Source: Bacteroidota bacterium
Lineage (GTDB): Bacteria > Bacteroidota > Bacteroidia > Chitinophagales > Chitinophagaceae
DNA: 43,657 nucleotides
Assembly (NCBI GenBank): GCA_947451115.1
Contig: CANFXV010000018.1
Location: 1-43,657 of the forward strand
Direction: 5' to 3'
Shown here: positions 7,548 to 17,133 of the stretch, in pieces
Layout of the letters: the number at the start of each line of letters is the position of its first letter
How positions within the stretch are numbered: the first letter of the stretch is position 1
The notes under the pieces: generated by a model
Databases searched by the model: none
What the model was told of the DNA's origin: nothing
Seen by the model: the letters and a program-made list of their open reading frames with translations, nothing else
Translations under genes and position numbers: made by a program

Positions 7548-8902
7548 TACTTAAATACTTTTCCATTCGCCATCACTTCTTGAGTAGCTTCATCAAAGGT
7601 AACTTTAGCGCCTGTTTTACAAGCCGCATTGGTCATTATAGTGGCAATGGAATGCTGATACCCCGCTTCCACAGGGGCATTGGGTTGTTTTCTACTTCGC
7701 ACACATTCCATCCAATTTCTTACATGCGCTGAAGTAAGTAGATCTCCTCCTGTATTGGCCGATGCCACTACCTTAGTGGCATTGTTGGATAGATCATAAT
7801 TTGGCAACAAGTTCTCTTGCAGGTGCATTGCCGCAGCCGGAGCCGATCTAAGCCCTCCATTGGCAGAAACTTTATTGGTGACCAAATTCAATTCTCCCCC
7901 ATTGGAATAATAAATTTCAGAAGGATTTTCATCTCCGTTGTGCATACGTGACATAAAGACCACTTGAAATCCTTGGCTGGCATCATCAAGGGGGCCGTAT
8001 TCAAATACAGCAGTGGTTGTGTCCCAGTTTCTTCGACCATCTTTCCAAACATATACACCACCATTGGCAGTGACGCTTCGAGGATGAGGCAATTGACTGA
8101 ACCAATTCACTGTATCAATTTGATGGCTCATCCATTGTCCTGGCATACCAGAAGAATAAGGCCAAAACAATCGATACTCTAAATATTTTCTTGGATCAAA
8201 ATCTTCATGAGGACGATTCAATAAAAAACGATTCCAATCTAAATCCTCTTCTTTACATTTTGCCACTAGTTCTGGTCTTCTCCATCTGCCAGGTTGATTG
8301 ACATTCCAAGTTAATTCCACCATCGTGATAGGGCCAAATTTACCTGCTTGAATAAAATCGGCGGCTGCTTGATAATTAGGGCCGCTTCTACGTTGTGAAC
8401 CTATTTGTACAATTCTATCTGAAGCCTTTATTGCTTTGAGTGCATTGCGATTGTCTTCCATGGTTTCTGCAAAGGGTTTTTCACAATACACATCCATTCC
8501 TGCTTTTACCGCTTCGGTTGCATGGATGGCATGTTGAAAATCTGCAGTACTAATAAATACCCCATCAATGTCTTTGCCTGCATACAATTCCTCATTGTTG
8601 CGGGCTGCTCTGATAGAATGACCAAGGGTCTTTTGTAAAAATTCTGTTCCTTCTTCTCTTCTAACTTTCCATATATCTGAAACGGCTACTATATCAAAAT
8701 TCAATTCTTTAGAATGATTCAAGAAGCAGGGTAAATGAGACCCTCTAAATCTATCTGAAAAGCCAACCACCCCCAAACGCACGCGGTCATTGGCCCCAAT
8801 GATATTGGCATAACTTTTGGCACTAAAACCAACTGTGGCCGCATAGGTTGCAGCTGTTGCTTTGGCAGTTTGCTTAATAAAATTTCTTCTTGAATTTTTC
8901 AT
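7544..8902 (-). CDS. Tat-exported Gfo/Idh/MocA-family oxidoreductase
   Basis: NAD(P)-dependent sugar oxidoreductase of the glucose-fructose oxidoreductase/inositol dehydrogenase/MocA family. The N-terminus carries a twin-arginine signal (SRRNFIK, then an Ala-rich stretch to about residue 32), so the folded enzyme with bound cofactor is likely periplasmic. A Rossmann fold follows (RVRLGVVGFSDR, glycine motif slightly degenerate), then the family's EKPFAET motif. The C-terminal part holds the substrate domain, including HQIDTVNWF. It is the last gene of the glucuronate operon, 30 bases after the DUF1080 gene. Relatives oxidise glycosides at C3 to give 3-keto substrates for DUF1080 enzymes; that specific role here is inferred from the pairing. 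The substrate is unknown. Confidence 0.88.
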   Translation of the reverse strand: MKNSRRNFIKQTAKATAATYAATVGFSAKSYANIIGANDRVRLGVVGFSDRFRGSHLPCFLNHSKELNFDIVAVSDIWKVRREEGTEFLQKTLGHSIRAARNNEELYAGKDIDGVFISTADFQHAIHATEAVKAGMDVYCEKPFAETMEDNRNALKAIKASDRIVQIGSQRRSGPNYQAAADFIQAGKFGPITMVELTWNVNQPGRWRRPELVAKCKEEDLDWNRFLLNRPHEDFDPRKYLEYRLFWPYSSGMPGQWMSHQIDTVNWFSQLPHPRSVTANGGVYVWKDGRRNWDTTTAVFEYGPLDDASQGFQVVFMSRMHNGDENPSEIYYSNGGELNLVTNKVSANGGLRSAPAAAMHLQENLLPNYDLSNNATKVVASANTGGDLLTSAHVRNWMECVRSRKQPNAPVEAGYQHSIATIMTNAACKTGAKVTFDEATQEVMANGKVFKY

Positions 8903-8932
8903 AACCTACTTTTTATTTTTTTAAACTAGTCT

Positions 8933-10321
8933 TTATAATTCTTTTATTTTAATACTTCTAAAAGCCACATGGGTACCATGTTCTTGCAATAAGATATGTC
9001 CCTTCTCGGCCATACCAAAATTTTTCCAATTAACATATTTACTTTTGGCCACCAAGGCATAGAAATATTGAGTCCCTCTTTGGTATTCCACCACTTTCCA
9101 TCCATTGATCCAATGTTCTATTTTACCGTCAGGAAAAACCACAATCCGCCCTCTGTTCCATCTGCCAATAGGAATCTTTTCTCTGCGGCCTTCTCCAATT
9201 CTAAGTGCAGGAATTAAATCATACAAGGAAGCATTGGTTCTATTGCCAATAGATCCTTGTAATGCATCAGGATGTTTGTCATCATCCAAAATTTGATATT
9301 CTAAACCAATGGCAGAGCCTTTATTGTTTTCCTTTTCTGTTACAAAATATTTTACACCACTGTTAGCCGTATCAGACAGTTGAAATTCAAATTGTAAATC
9401 AAAAGCGTGAAACTCATCTACTGTAACAATATCACCTCCATTAGAGGCTTCTGCTCCATTGGTACCTTTTACATGCAAAACACCCTCCTTTATATACCAA
9501 ACATTCTCAGGAAAATAGTTTTTATATGCCCCTCTCCATCCTTTGGTACTCTCCCCATCCCATAATAGCCTAACACCGTTTCTTTTTTCATCGGCTGAAA
9601 TAGTATTGGGAATTAAATTCACTACAAACAAATTAGAAGGGGGTGCAGGTTTTAAATTTTTAGTTTGAATTTTGATATTTTTCCAACGTACTTCTTGACC
9701 AGCATCTTTTGGATTTCCAATTTCATGTACTTGCAATGAAATGAATCCAATGGGGGTCATATTGTCTATCAAATGTGCACAAGGAACTCCATTCACCCAA
9801 GTACGAATGCTTGTTCCTATGGCTTCTATCTTATAATGGTTCCATGCATTGTTTTTAAATGCCGATTTAGCGACCGTATTGTATTCTAATGGATACAACC
9901 ATTCTCTTCTGGCTTCATCGTAAACACCCCCACTCCAAGCTCTAGAGGAAGGATCTACCTCCATTTGATAGCCATGTACCCGGTTCGGTGTATGTGTATC
10001 GGTTACATTACAATGGTCATTGGCATCATTGAGTTCACTTCTAAACTGAATGCCCGAATTCATATGCTCATCTACTTTAAGATCTAATTCTAAAATAAAA
10101 TCACCATATTTTTTTTCTGTAGATAAGAAACTATTGGGCTCACCTGGAACAGTTCGCCCCACCAATTCACCATGCTCCACTGTATACTTTGCTTTCCCAT
10201 TGTATTGTACCCAACCTTTTAAATCTTTTCCATTAAACAATGGCTCAAAATTATTTTGTGCCAACAAATGCCCCACAGAGGTCAGCACAATTCCAAGCAA
10301 TAAAGCAACAGGTTTTTTCAT
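8933..10321 (-). CDS. Exported protein with two DUF1080 (3-keto-glycoside hydrolase/lyase) domains
   Basis: Secreted protein with a signal peptide (MKKPVALLLGIVLTSVGHLLAQ) and two concanavalin-like DUF1080 domains, about residues 25-225 (FEPLFNGKDLKGW) and 255-462 (VRLLWDGESTKGW). DUF1080 proteins are annotated as 3-keto-disaccharide hydrolases; some Bacteroidota members act as 3-keto-glycoside lyases/hydratases in the oxidation-elimination route of glycoside breakdown. The start at 10321 is chosen because it begins directly at the signal peptide. An upstream ATG at 10345 would add eight hydrophilic residues and overlap the transporter gene. It sits between the permease and oxidoreductase genes, suggesting cooperation outside the cytoplasm. 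Whether both domains are catalytic cannot be told. Confidence 0.88.
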   Translation of the reverse strand: MKKPVALLLGIVLTSVGHLLAQNNFEPLFNGKDLKGWVQYNGKAKYTVEHGELVGRTVPGEPNSFLSTEKKYGDFILELDLKVDEHMNSGIQFRSELNDANDHCNVTDTHTPNRVHGYQMEVDPSSRAWSGGVYDEARREWLYPLEYNTVAKSAFKNNAWNHYKIEAIGTSIRTWVNGVPCAHLIDNMTPIGFISLQVHEIGNPKDAGQEVRWKNIKIQTKNLKPAPPSNLFVVNLIPNTISADEKRNGVRLLWDGESTKGWRGAYKNYFPENVWYIKEGVLHVKGTNGAEASNGGDIVTVDEFHAFDLQFEFQLSDTANSGVKYFVTEKENNKGSAIGLEYQILDDDKHPDALQGSIGNRTNASLYDLIPALRIGEGRREKIPIGRWNRGRIVVFPDGKIEHWINGWKVVEYQRGTQYFYALVAKSKYVNWKNFGMAEKGHILLQEHGTHVAFRSIKIKEL

Positions 10322-10337
10322 AAAGTTTTCTTTAAAA

Positions 10338-11930
10338 TCATTCAATTGATAATGGTAAGTTAATTATTTTTTCTTTGGGCACCAACCATTTCATGATGCG
10401 CCATGCCAATAAATAAGCGGTAGCACAAAAAACAAACATATAACCATAAGCAATGGCCATTTCTTGTTGAATGAGCAGCTTTTGTAAAGAATAGAACTGT
10501 TCAAAATGAGTTGCATCCATAGCTTGAATGGGTTGCAAAATATTATCGGACAAATGAGCCCACTCTTTTTCTGATAGTTGGATAGGCAAGCCTTTAGCAT
10601 CTAAAGCATGGAGGGTATTTAATTGTTGAATGAAGGGGCCTAATCCCTTTTCATTCGCTGCAACAAGGGTCTGCTGAATCCCTTTTAATTTATAGGCATC
10701 AAATAACCAGCCACCTATTTTAGAAACCACCACGCCTCCCATTCCGCCCGCCATGCCGCCCATACCAATTACTGTAGCAATAGATTGTTTAGGAAACATA
10801 TCAGAAACGGTGGTATAGATATTGGCTGACCAAGCTTGATGTGCTGATGCACCAATGCCAATAAAAAAAACAGGTATCCAAAAACTAAGGTAGCCCAATG
10901 GTTGCACCGCTAATACCACCAAAGGAATAAATGCAATCATCAGCATAGCTTTCATTCTGCCCTCATAGGGTTTATAGCCTTTGTTGATAAAATAAGTAGG
11001 AAACCATCCACCACCAATACTGCCCACCATGGTCAAACTGTATAAGACGGCCAAAGGCAAAATGATTTTAGTGCCTTCCATATGGTATTGATCTTTTAAA
11101 TAGCTAGGCAGCCAAAATAAAAAAAACCACCATACTCCATCGGTTAAAAATTTACCAATTGCAAAGGCCCAGGTTTGTTTATACCCCAATAAGGTAGTCC
11201 AAGTAATTTTTTTTGAATGCTCCTCTTTATAAATAGGCTCTACATCCATGTCTGCATGTATGTAGTCCATTTCTGCAGCCGACAACCTTTTTTGTTGCTT
11301 AGGTGTATCATAATAAAGAAACCAAAAAATCAACCATAAAAAACCTACTGCTCCAATAATAACAAAGGCTGCTTCCCAACCCCAATTTTTTGCAATCCAA
11401 GGAACAGACAAAGGCGCAAGAATAGCGCCCACATTGGTTCCTGAATTAAATATACCCGTAGCAAAAGATCTTTCTTTTTTAGGAAAATATTCAGCGGTTG
11501 CTTTAATGGCTGCAGGAAAATTTCCTGCTTCTCCAAAACCAAGTATGGCTCTTGAAAACATAAAACCTGCAATGGAAACAGGGACGGCAGCAATGCCCAT
11601 CCAACCTAGTACCGTTGCTATTCCTGTGCCCACTGGCACTGAAAACGCATGCAAGATGGCTGCTAAAGACCAAATAATAATGGCCCAAGCATAACCCCAT
11701 TTAGTACCTAATTTATCAATGATTCGGCCAGCAAACAACATACACAAAGCATAAACAAATTGAAAAACAGAAGCAATATTGGCATAATCACTGTTGCTCC
11801 AGTCAAACTCTTTTTCCAAAACTGGCTTCAATAAACTAAGCACCTGTCTATCCAAATAGTTAACAGTGGTAGCAAAAAAAAGTAAGGCACAAATAGTCCA
11901 ACGATAATTTCCGATGGTTTTAACTGCCAT
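10338..11930 (-). CDS. exuT: MFS hexuronate-type transporter with a long hydrophilic loop
   Basis: Major facilitator of the anion:cation symporter family, resembling ExuT hexuronate permeases, which bring glucuronate or galacturonate across the inner membrane. The signature region is present (TVNYLDRQVLSL in TM1, FAGRIIDKLGTKWGYAWA after TM2, RAILGFGEAGNFPAAIKATAEYFP in TM4). At 530 residues it is about 90 longer than usual. The excess is a hydrophilic stretch at residues 414-490 between the last two membrane segments. The gene lies two bases after kdgA and in the same operon as all glucuronate enzymes, which supports glucuronate as substrate. The symbol is by family and context, not proven specificity. 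Confidence 0.85.
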   Translation of the reverse strand: MAVKTIGNYRWTICALLFFATTVNYLDRQVLSLLKPVLEKEFDWSNSDYANIASVFQFVYALCMLFAGRIIDKLGTKWGYAWAIIIWSLAAILHAFSVPVGTGIATVLGWMGIAAVPVSIAGFMFSRAILGFGEAGNFPAAIKATAEYFPKKERSFATGIFNSGTNVGAILAPLSVPWIAKNWGWEAAFVIIGAVGFLWLIFWFLYYDTPKQQKRLSAAEMDYIHADMDVEPIYKEEHSKKITWTTLLGYKQTWAFAIGKFLTDGVWWFFLFWLPSYLKDQYHMEGTKIILPLAVLYSLTMVGSIGGGWFPTYFINKGYKPYEGRMKAMLMIAFIPLVVLAVQPLGYLSFWIPVFFIGIGASAHQAWSANIYTTVSDMFPKQSIATVIGMGGMAGGMGGVVVSKIGGWLFDAYKLKGIQQTLVAANEKGLGPFIQQLNTLHALDAKGLPIQLSEKEWAHLSDNILQPIQAMDATHFEQFYSLQKLLIQQEMAIAYGYMFVFCATAYLLAWRIMKWLVPKEKIINLPLSIE

Positions 11931-11932
11931 AT

Positions 11933-12595
11933 TTATTTTTTAAAAGCTTGTACCAAGCCAATGAGTTTTTTTGTTTCAGCAACTAACAATGCATAATTTT
12001 TTGTATCTATAATTTGTTGGGTAAACAATTGGCTGCCCAATCCTACCCCTACTACTCCAGCTTTAAACCAAGCATCTATATTTTCTTTAGTGGTATCCAC
12101 CCCTCCTGTAGCGATAAAATCCATGGAGGGAAACAAAGGTTTAATTGCAGCAACAAAACCTGGCCCCAATACATTGCCCGGAAATAATTTGACCAAATTA
12201 CATCCAGCGGCAGCAGCGGTATGTATTTCTGTAGGTGTCATACAACCTGGGATCCATAATTTTTTATGCAAATAAGCAGTATCCGCTATCGATTGATCAA
12301 AGAAAGGACTAATTAAAAAATCTGCACCTGCATCTATAAAGGCTTGCGCTTCTTTTTGCGTATGAATAGTGCCAATAGCAAGTACTAGATCTGGGTAATG
12401 CTTAACCCTATTTTCTAAAATGATTTTAAAATTGTTTAAAGCAGATGCCCCTCTATTGGTATATTCAATACATCTTACCCCTGCTGTGTACAATGCTTTG
12501 ATGATGTCCACTGAAATTTCTGGATCCTGATGGTAAAACAAAGGTAAAAATCCAGTAGATTTTACCAACTCAATCATTTCATTTTCTGTTTTCAT
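11933..12595 (-). CDS. kdgA: 2-keto-3-deoxy-6-phosphogluconate aldolase
   Basis: Cleaves KDPG to pyruvate and glyceraldehyde 3-phosphate, the final step of the glucuronate route; members often also act on 4-hydroxy-2-oxoglutarate. The 220-residue class I aldolase shows the Schiff-base lysine in NLVKLFPGNVLGP, the active-site glutamate and arginine in CIEYTNRG, and the phosphate-binding FIATGGVD. It lacks any extension, being slightly longer than E. coli Eda. The start codon overlaps the kdgK stop (ATGA, four bases), indicating translational coupling, and the transporter gene follows after two bases. Confidence 0.92.
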   Translation of the reverse strand: MKTENEMIELVKSTGFLPLFYHQDPEISVDIIKALYTAGVRCIEYTNRGASALNNFKIILENRVKHYPDLVLAIGTIHTQKEAQAFIDAGADFLISPFFDQSIADTAYLHKKLWIPGCMTPTEIHTAAAAGCNLVKLFPGNVLGPGFVAAIKPLFPSMDFIATGGVDTTKENIDAWFKAGVVGVGLGSQLFTQQIIDTKNYALLVAETKKLIGLVQAFKK

Positions 12596-13587
12596 GCCAT
12601 TCTATTTTTAATTTGTTCTACTGTTTGTGTGGTTGCATCACCCAATTCGTATTGTTTGCCTATGCCTGCAGCTGCAGCAAAATTGATGAGTTCCGCTGGT
12701 TTATATTTTTGTTCTGTACCATAGATTAAACCAGCCATAAAACAATCCCCACTACCTACCGTATTGATTACATTTTCTGCAGGGTGAATTTTGGAAATAT
12801 AGACTTGATTATCCTGATGCATTAACCCATAATATTCTTTTTCAAGCCTAAAAGTGTAGGCAACACATTTAGCTTTGGGGTACAAGGCAATCAGTTGACG
12901 CATACTTTCCATCGCAGCTTCATTCAAGGCTTCCTTAGTACAACCCATACTATTTGCTACAGCCGATTTAATACCTAGCATCACTTCCACTGACCATAAA
13001 TTGCCCATAATATAAGTAGCATGTTTGACTAGTGCGGGCATTACTTGTAAAGGCGTTTTTCCATATTGCCATAATTTTGGTCGGTAATTTAAATCGATAG
13101 AAATGGGTATGCCCATTGCAGTGGCGGCTTCCAAGGCTTCTACACAAAGATCGGTAGCAGATTGGGATAAAGAAGCAGATATGGCAGTGATATGGAACCA
13201 ACCTATGTCTTTTAATTGTTTGGTCCAATCGATAGCTCCTTTTTGTAAACAAGAAAAGGAAGAATCTTTTCGATCAAAAACAACAGCAGCATTTTTCATG
13301 TCCTTACCTTGGGCTAAATAAAACACCCCTATTCTATCACCTGAATATTGAATGGCAGAAGTATCAATATTTTTTGAAGCCAAATAACTAGCAATGGTAT
13401 TGGATAAAAAATTAGCAGGCATGCCAGTGCCATAAGCCACTGGCATGCCCCAATTGGCCAAGGCCGAGCTTACATTTAATTCGGCACCGCCTAAATAAAA
13501 GGGCATATTTTGTTCCCCAATAAATGCTGGATCCCCCGAGGGTGAAAAATGCAATAAAATTTCTCCAAAACAAAATACTTTAACCAT
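12592..13587 (-). CDS. kdgK: 2-keto-3-deoxygluconate kinase (PfkB family)
   Basis: ATP-dependent phosphorylation of 2-keto-3-deoxygluconate to KDPG in the cytoplasm. The 331-residue protein is a ribokinase/PfkB member: an N-terminal FCFGEILLHFSPSGD, the sugar-binding glycine motif around GGAELNVSSALANWG, and the C-terminal catalytic signature NTVGSGDCFMAGLIYG, in which the Asp is the catalytic base. The usual GAGD reads GSGD here. The specific substrate follows from its place between uxaC and kdgA; a fructokinase-like alternative is unlikely in this operon. Confidence 0.9.
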   Translation of the reverse strand: MVKVFCFGEILLHFSPSGDPAFIGEQNMPFYLGGAELNVSSALANWGMPVAYGTGMPANFLSNTIASYLASKNIDTSAIQYSGDRIGVFYLAQGKDMKNAAVVFDRKDSSFSCLQKGAIDWTKQLKDIGWFHITAISASLSQSATDLCVEALEAATAMGIPISIDLNYRPKLWQYGKTPLQVMPALVKHATYIMGNLWSVEVMLGIKSAVANSMGCTKEALNEAAMESMRQLIALYPKAKCVAYTFRLEKEYYGLMHQDNQVYISKIHPAENVINTVGSGDCFMAGLIYGTEQKYKPAELINFAAAAGIGKQYELGDATTQTVEQIKNRMA

Positions 13588-13589
13588 GG

Positions 13590-15008
13590 CTATACCTTAA
13601 AATATTTTTTTGCATTATAATAACAAATGTCTTGTATCATTTTTCCCACCCAGGCTGCATCATTAGGTAAAATGCCCGCCTCCATTTCTTTGGCCAATAA
13701 ATTACAAAGAATTCTTCTAAAATATTCATGCCTTGAGTAAGATAAAAAGCTTCTGCTGTCGGTAGTCATGCCTACAAAAGTGGACAAAAGACCCATGGTA
13801 GATAAGGCATTGATTTGTTGCTCCATCCCTTGTTTTTGATCCAAGAACCACCAAGCTGCGCCAAACTGAACCTTGCCTTTAACCCCCGCTTCATTAAAAT
13901 TACCACACATGGTAGCAAACACATCATTGTCTGCTGCATTGGAATTGTATAAAATGGTTTTAGCCAATTGACCTGCATGTTCTAAAGTATTTAAAAAATT
14001 AGACAAGTTCACTGCTTGAGGATAATCGCCCATTGAATCTGACCCTGCATCTGCGCCTAATTGTTTTTGTAGAGTTGAATTATTGTTTCTGATGGCGCCT
14101 AAATGAAATTGCTGCACCCAACCATTTTTAAAATACATTTTAGACAAGGCCAATAAAACTACCCCCGCAAATTGATCTAAATATTCAAAATCATTGGCTT
14201 TTTTATCTTGCATAAAAATTTCAAAAGCTTCCTCTAATGCTTTGGAAGATTTACAGCTGGCCGGCATATGAATCAAACCATGATCGGCAATTTTGCAACC
14301 ATTTTCATTAAAGTAAGCCACTCTATTTTTTAGCGCGGCCAATAAAGTGGATAAGGAAACAATTTTAATTTTACTCGCCCCTTCAAGCTCCTTGATATAG
14401 CTTTTAAAAGCAATGGCATTTTGTATGTTCAACACTTTATCTGGTCTAAAGGTAGGCAGCACTTTAATAGAAAATTTCTCCTTGGCCAATTGCTGATGGT
14501 ATTTTAAATCATCACAAGGGTCATCTGTGGTGCCCACAAGTTCTACCTTGTACTTGCTTAATATGCCTCTAGTACTTAAACTTTTTTTCTGCAATTGCTT
14601 ATTTGCATTTTTATAAACAGCTGCCGCATTTTTTTCGTTTAAATAGGCATCAATGCTAAAAGTATTTTTTAATTCCATCAAGGACCAATGAAAAAGTGGA
14701 TTGCGCAATGTTTGCGGCAAAGCTTTTGCCCAGGCAGTAAATTTTTGTTCATTGGTTGCATTACCAGAAATTGATTTTTCGGGCACGCCCAATGCACGCA
14801 TGGCCCTCCATTTGTAATGATCGCCTTTTAGCCAAATATCGGTGATGGTTTTAAAATTTCTATCTTCTGCAATGTCTTTAGCAGATAAATGATTGTGGTA
14901 ATCTATAATGGGTAAATCTGCTGCATAATTTTGATACAATTGCAAAGCCAATTTACTTTCTAATAAAAAAGAATTGTTAACGATGGTATTGCTTTTTGAA
15001 ATAGCCAT
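13590..15008 (-). CDS. uxaC: Glucuronate isomerase
   Basis: Isomerises D-glucuronate to D-fructuronate, the entry step of the pathway, in the cytoplasm. The 472-residue sequence fits UxaC of the amidohydrolase-related superfamily: the N-terminal metal motif DYHNHLSAKDIAEDR, then ITDIWLKGDHYKWRAMR, and TTDDPCDDLKYHQ. The C-terminal region has GMTTDSRSFLSYSRHEYFRR. The length is normal. It lies 17 bases after uxuA and two bases before kdgK. Many UxaC enzymes also accept galacturonate, but no tagaturonate reductase or altronate dehydratase is encoded here, so glucuronate is the likely substrate. Confidence 0.94.
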   Translation of the reverse strand: MAISKSNTIVNNSFLLESKLALQLYQNYAADLPIIDYHNHLSAKDIAEDRNFKTITDIWLKGDHYKWRAMRALGVPEKSISGNATNEQKFTAWAKALPQTLRNPLFHWSLMELKNTFSIDAYLNEKNAAAVYKNANKQLQKKSLSTRGILSKYKVELVGTTDDPCDDLKYHQQLAKEKFSIKVLPTFRPDKVLNIQNAIAFKSYIKELEGASKIKIVSLSTLLAALKNRVAYFNENGCKIADHGLIHMPASCKSSKALEEAFEIFMQDKKANDFEYLDQFAGVVLLALSKMYFKNGWVQQFHLGAIRNNNSTLQKQLGADAGSDSMGDYPQAVNLSNFLNTLEHAGQLAKTILYNSNAADNDVFATMCGNFNEAGVKGKVQFGAAWWFLDQKQGMEQQINALSTMGLLSTFVGMTTDSRSFLSYSRHEYFRRILCNLLAKEMEAGILPNDAAWVGKMIQDICYYNAKKYFKV

Positions 15009-15025
15009 GAAATTATTTTTTTAAC

Positions 15026-16231
15026 CTAATTTGTTTTACTTCTTAATACGCCTAATTCCAAGCCTCTTAATTCTGCCAATCCCCTCAATCGTCCAATGGC
15101 TGAATAACCAGGCTGTGTTGTTTTTTTCAAATCATCCAACATTTGGTGTCCATGATCGGGACGCATAGGAATACTTATTTTTCTTCTTTGCATGATTTCT
15201 ACCACTTCTTTGATGACCGCATACATGTCTACATCCCCTTCTAAATGATTCTCTTCATAAAAATCACCTAACTCATTTCTTTTGGTGCTTCTTAAATGCA
15301 AAAAATTTATCCTGTCTCCAAATTGTTGGACCATGGCAGGCAAATCATTGTCTGCACTCACCCCAAAGGAACCCGTGCAAAAACATAAGCCATTGCTTAA
15401 GGAAGGCACCGCTGTAAAAATGGTTTCCAAATCTGCAGCCGTACTTACCACTCTTGGCAAACCCAAAATTGGAAATGGTGGGTCATCTGGATGAATGACC
15501 AGCTTCACCCCTGCAGATGCTGCCACAGGAACAATGGCTTTTAAGAAATAAATTAAATTATTTCTTAACTCAGTAGCACCAATGCCCTCGTAAGTTTTTA
15601 AAGTAGACTTGAATTGTTCTAAGGAAAAACTTTCCTCACTGCCTGGCAAGCCTTTAATAATATTGTTTTGAATGCTTATTTTTTCTGCTTCCGACCAACT
15701 ATCAAATTTGTTTTTCGCCAATGCAATTTGTGCTTGGGAATATTCTTTTTCAGCGTCCTCTCTTTTTAAGATAAATAAATCAAAAGCCATCAAAGCAGCA
15801 TAGTCAAAATGCAAGGCCAATGAACCATCGGGCATGGGCAATGCCAAATTAGTTCTGGTCCAATCCATCACAGGCATAAAATTATAAGTAACAATCTTTA
15901 TACCACATGTACTTAAATTTTGAATGCTTAGTTTATAATTTTCAATATACTTTTTATAATCCCCGGTTTGCGTTTTGATAGATTCATGCACTGGAATACT
16001 TTCCACCACAGACCATTTTAAGCCCATGGCTTCAATCAAATTTTTTCTTGTATTGATTTCTTCGATAGTCCAAATAGTCCCATTAGCAATATGATGCAAG
16101 GCTGTAACCACGCCTTTGCAACCTGCTTGTTTGATGTCCGCTAAACTAACAGGATCCTTTGGTCCATACCAACGCATGGTTTGCTCCATGGCAAACCCCG
16201 TTGATTGATAGGAAGGAAAAGTTGCACTCAT
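15026..16231 (-). CDS. uxuA: Mannonate dehydratase
   Basis: Dehydrates D-mannonate to 2-keto-3-deoxygluconate. It belongs to the metal-dependent TIM-barrel UxuA family, not the enolase type. Diagnostic segments are [35 protein letters not shown] near the N-terminus, [24 protein letters not shown] and [10 protein letters not shown] near the C-terminus, which hold the metal-binding His and Cys residues. The 401-residue length is typical. It lies nine bases downstream of the SDR gene, consistent with reductase and dehydratase acting in sequence. Confidence 0.95.
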   Translation of the reverse strand: MSATFPSYQSTGFAMEQTMRWYGPKDPVSLADIKQAGCKGVVTALHHIANGTIWTIEEINTRKNLIEAMGLKWSVVESIPVHESIKTQTGDYKKYIENYKLSIQNLSTCGIKIVTYNFMPVMDWTRTNLALPMPDGSLALHFDYAALMAFDLFILKREDAEKEYSQAQIALAKNKFDSWSEAEKISIQNNIIKGLPGSEESFSLEQFKSTLKTYEGIGATELRNNLIYFLKAIVPVAASAGVKLVIHPDDPPFPILGLPRVVSTAADLETIFTAVPSLSNGLCFCTGSFGVSADNDLPAMVQQFGDRINFLHLRSTKRNELGDFYEENHLEGDVDMYAVIKEVVEIMQRRKISIPMRPDHGHQMLDDLKKTTQPGYSAIGRLRGLAELRGLELGVLRSKTN

Positions 16232-16240
16232 ATAAAAGAA

Positions 16241-17053
16241 TTAAACGCCAGAATTAATGGTAAAACCTCCGTCCACGCCAATGTCCATTCCTGTTACAAA
16301 TTTAGAAGCGTCACTCAACAACCAAATCAAGGCCCCAATTAATTCCTCTGGCTGACCAAATCTTTTGAATGGTGTATTTTTTATAATCAAGCCTCCTCTC
16401 TCTGTTAAAGAGCCATCTTCATTGGTCAATAAATTCTTATTTTGTTTGGTCAGAAAAAAACCAGGCATAATGGAATTAATTCTTACTGCATCTCCATAAC
16501 GATTGGCCATTTCCACCGCAAACCATTTAGTATACATATCAATGGCGGCCTTGCCCATACTATAGCCCAAACCTCTAGTTACAGTTCGCTTTGCATTCAC
16601 CGATGAAATGTTAACAATACTACCCGCACCTGTTTTGGCAATTTCAGGACCAAATATTTGAACAGGAAGTACCGTACCCCAAACATTCAATTCCATGGTT
16701 TTTTTCATCCCTTCTATATTCATTGTAAAAACATCCTCCTTGGGAGATAAAATTCCTTCAGGCAAATTACCACCAGCACCATTGACCAAACCATCGATGC
16801 GACCATATTTTTCAATAATGGTATTTTTGGCCTTTATTAAATCGGCTTCTTCTAAGACATTGGCGGCAACAAAAAATGCTTCATGGCCATTGTCTTTTAA
16901 TGTGGCTACTCTTTCCTTACCAATGCTTTCATTTTGACCAATCAATACCACTTTGGCCCCCTGGCCGGCCAGGGCATGCACAAAACTTCCTCCTAATACT
17001 CCAGTGCCTCCAGTAACAATGATTACTTTGTCTTTGATTGAAAATAATTCCAT
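16241..17053 (-). CDS. uxuB: SDR-type D-mannonate oxidoreductase (fructuronate reductase)
   Basis: Short-chain dehydrogenase that, by context, reduces D-fructuronate to D-mannonate with NAD(P)H. The 270-residue product has the Rossmann glycine motif TGGTGVLGGSF near residue 15, the NGAGGN motif, the catalytic serine in VNISSVNA, and the YxxxK pair in GYSMGKA. Classical E. coli UxuB is an unrelated long-chain dehydrogenase; many Bacteroidota use this SDR type instead. It is the first gene of the operon, and the pathway has no other candidate for this step, which is the main support for the substrate. Confidence 0.85.
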   Translation of the reverse strand: MELFSIKDKVIIVTGGTGVLGGSFVHALAGQGAKVVLIGQNESIGKERVATLKDNGHEAFFVAANVLEEADLIKAKNTIIEKYGRIDGLVNGAGGNLPEGILSPKEDVFTMNIEGMKKTMELNVWGTVLPVQIFGPEIAKTGAGSIVNISSVNAKRTVTRGLGYSMGKAAIDMYTKWFAVEMANRYGDAVRINSIMPGFFLTKQNKNLLTNEDGSLTERGGLIIKNTPFKRFGQPEELIGALIWLLSDASKFVTGMDIGVDGGFTINSGV

Positions 17054-17085
17054 TTTAACTTCTACTTGTATTTATAATTAACCCT

Positions 17086-17100
17086 GCTTAGGCTTTAAGC
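17086..17100. promoter_or_regulatory. Inverted repeat GCTTA-n5-TAAGC before the glucuronate operon
   Basis: A 5+5+5 palindrome 33 bases upstream of the uxuB start, in the divergent gap with ubiX. A possible operator for the operon. No regulator gene is encoded in the window, so the binding protein is unknown. Confidence 0.3.
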
Positions 17101-17133
17101 AAAGATCTTGCTGTAAATTAATTATAAAAATCC

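Noticed and set aside
13590..16231. Galacturonate catabolism by the same operon
   Set aside because: Tagaturonate reductase and altronate dehydratase genes are absent. UxuA and the SDR fit the glucuronate branch only.
7544..17053. The glucuronate region as a polysaccharide utilisation locus
   Set aside because: No SusC/SusD pair, no glycoside hydrolase or polysaccharide lyase and no hybrid two-component sensor are encoded. It is a monomer-catabolism operon with two exported enzymes.
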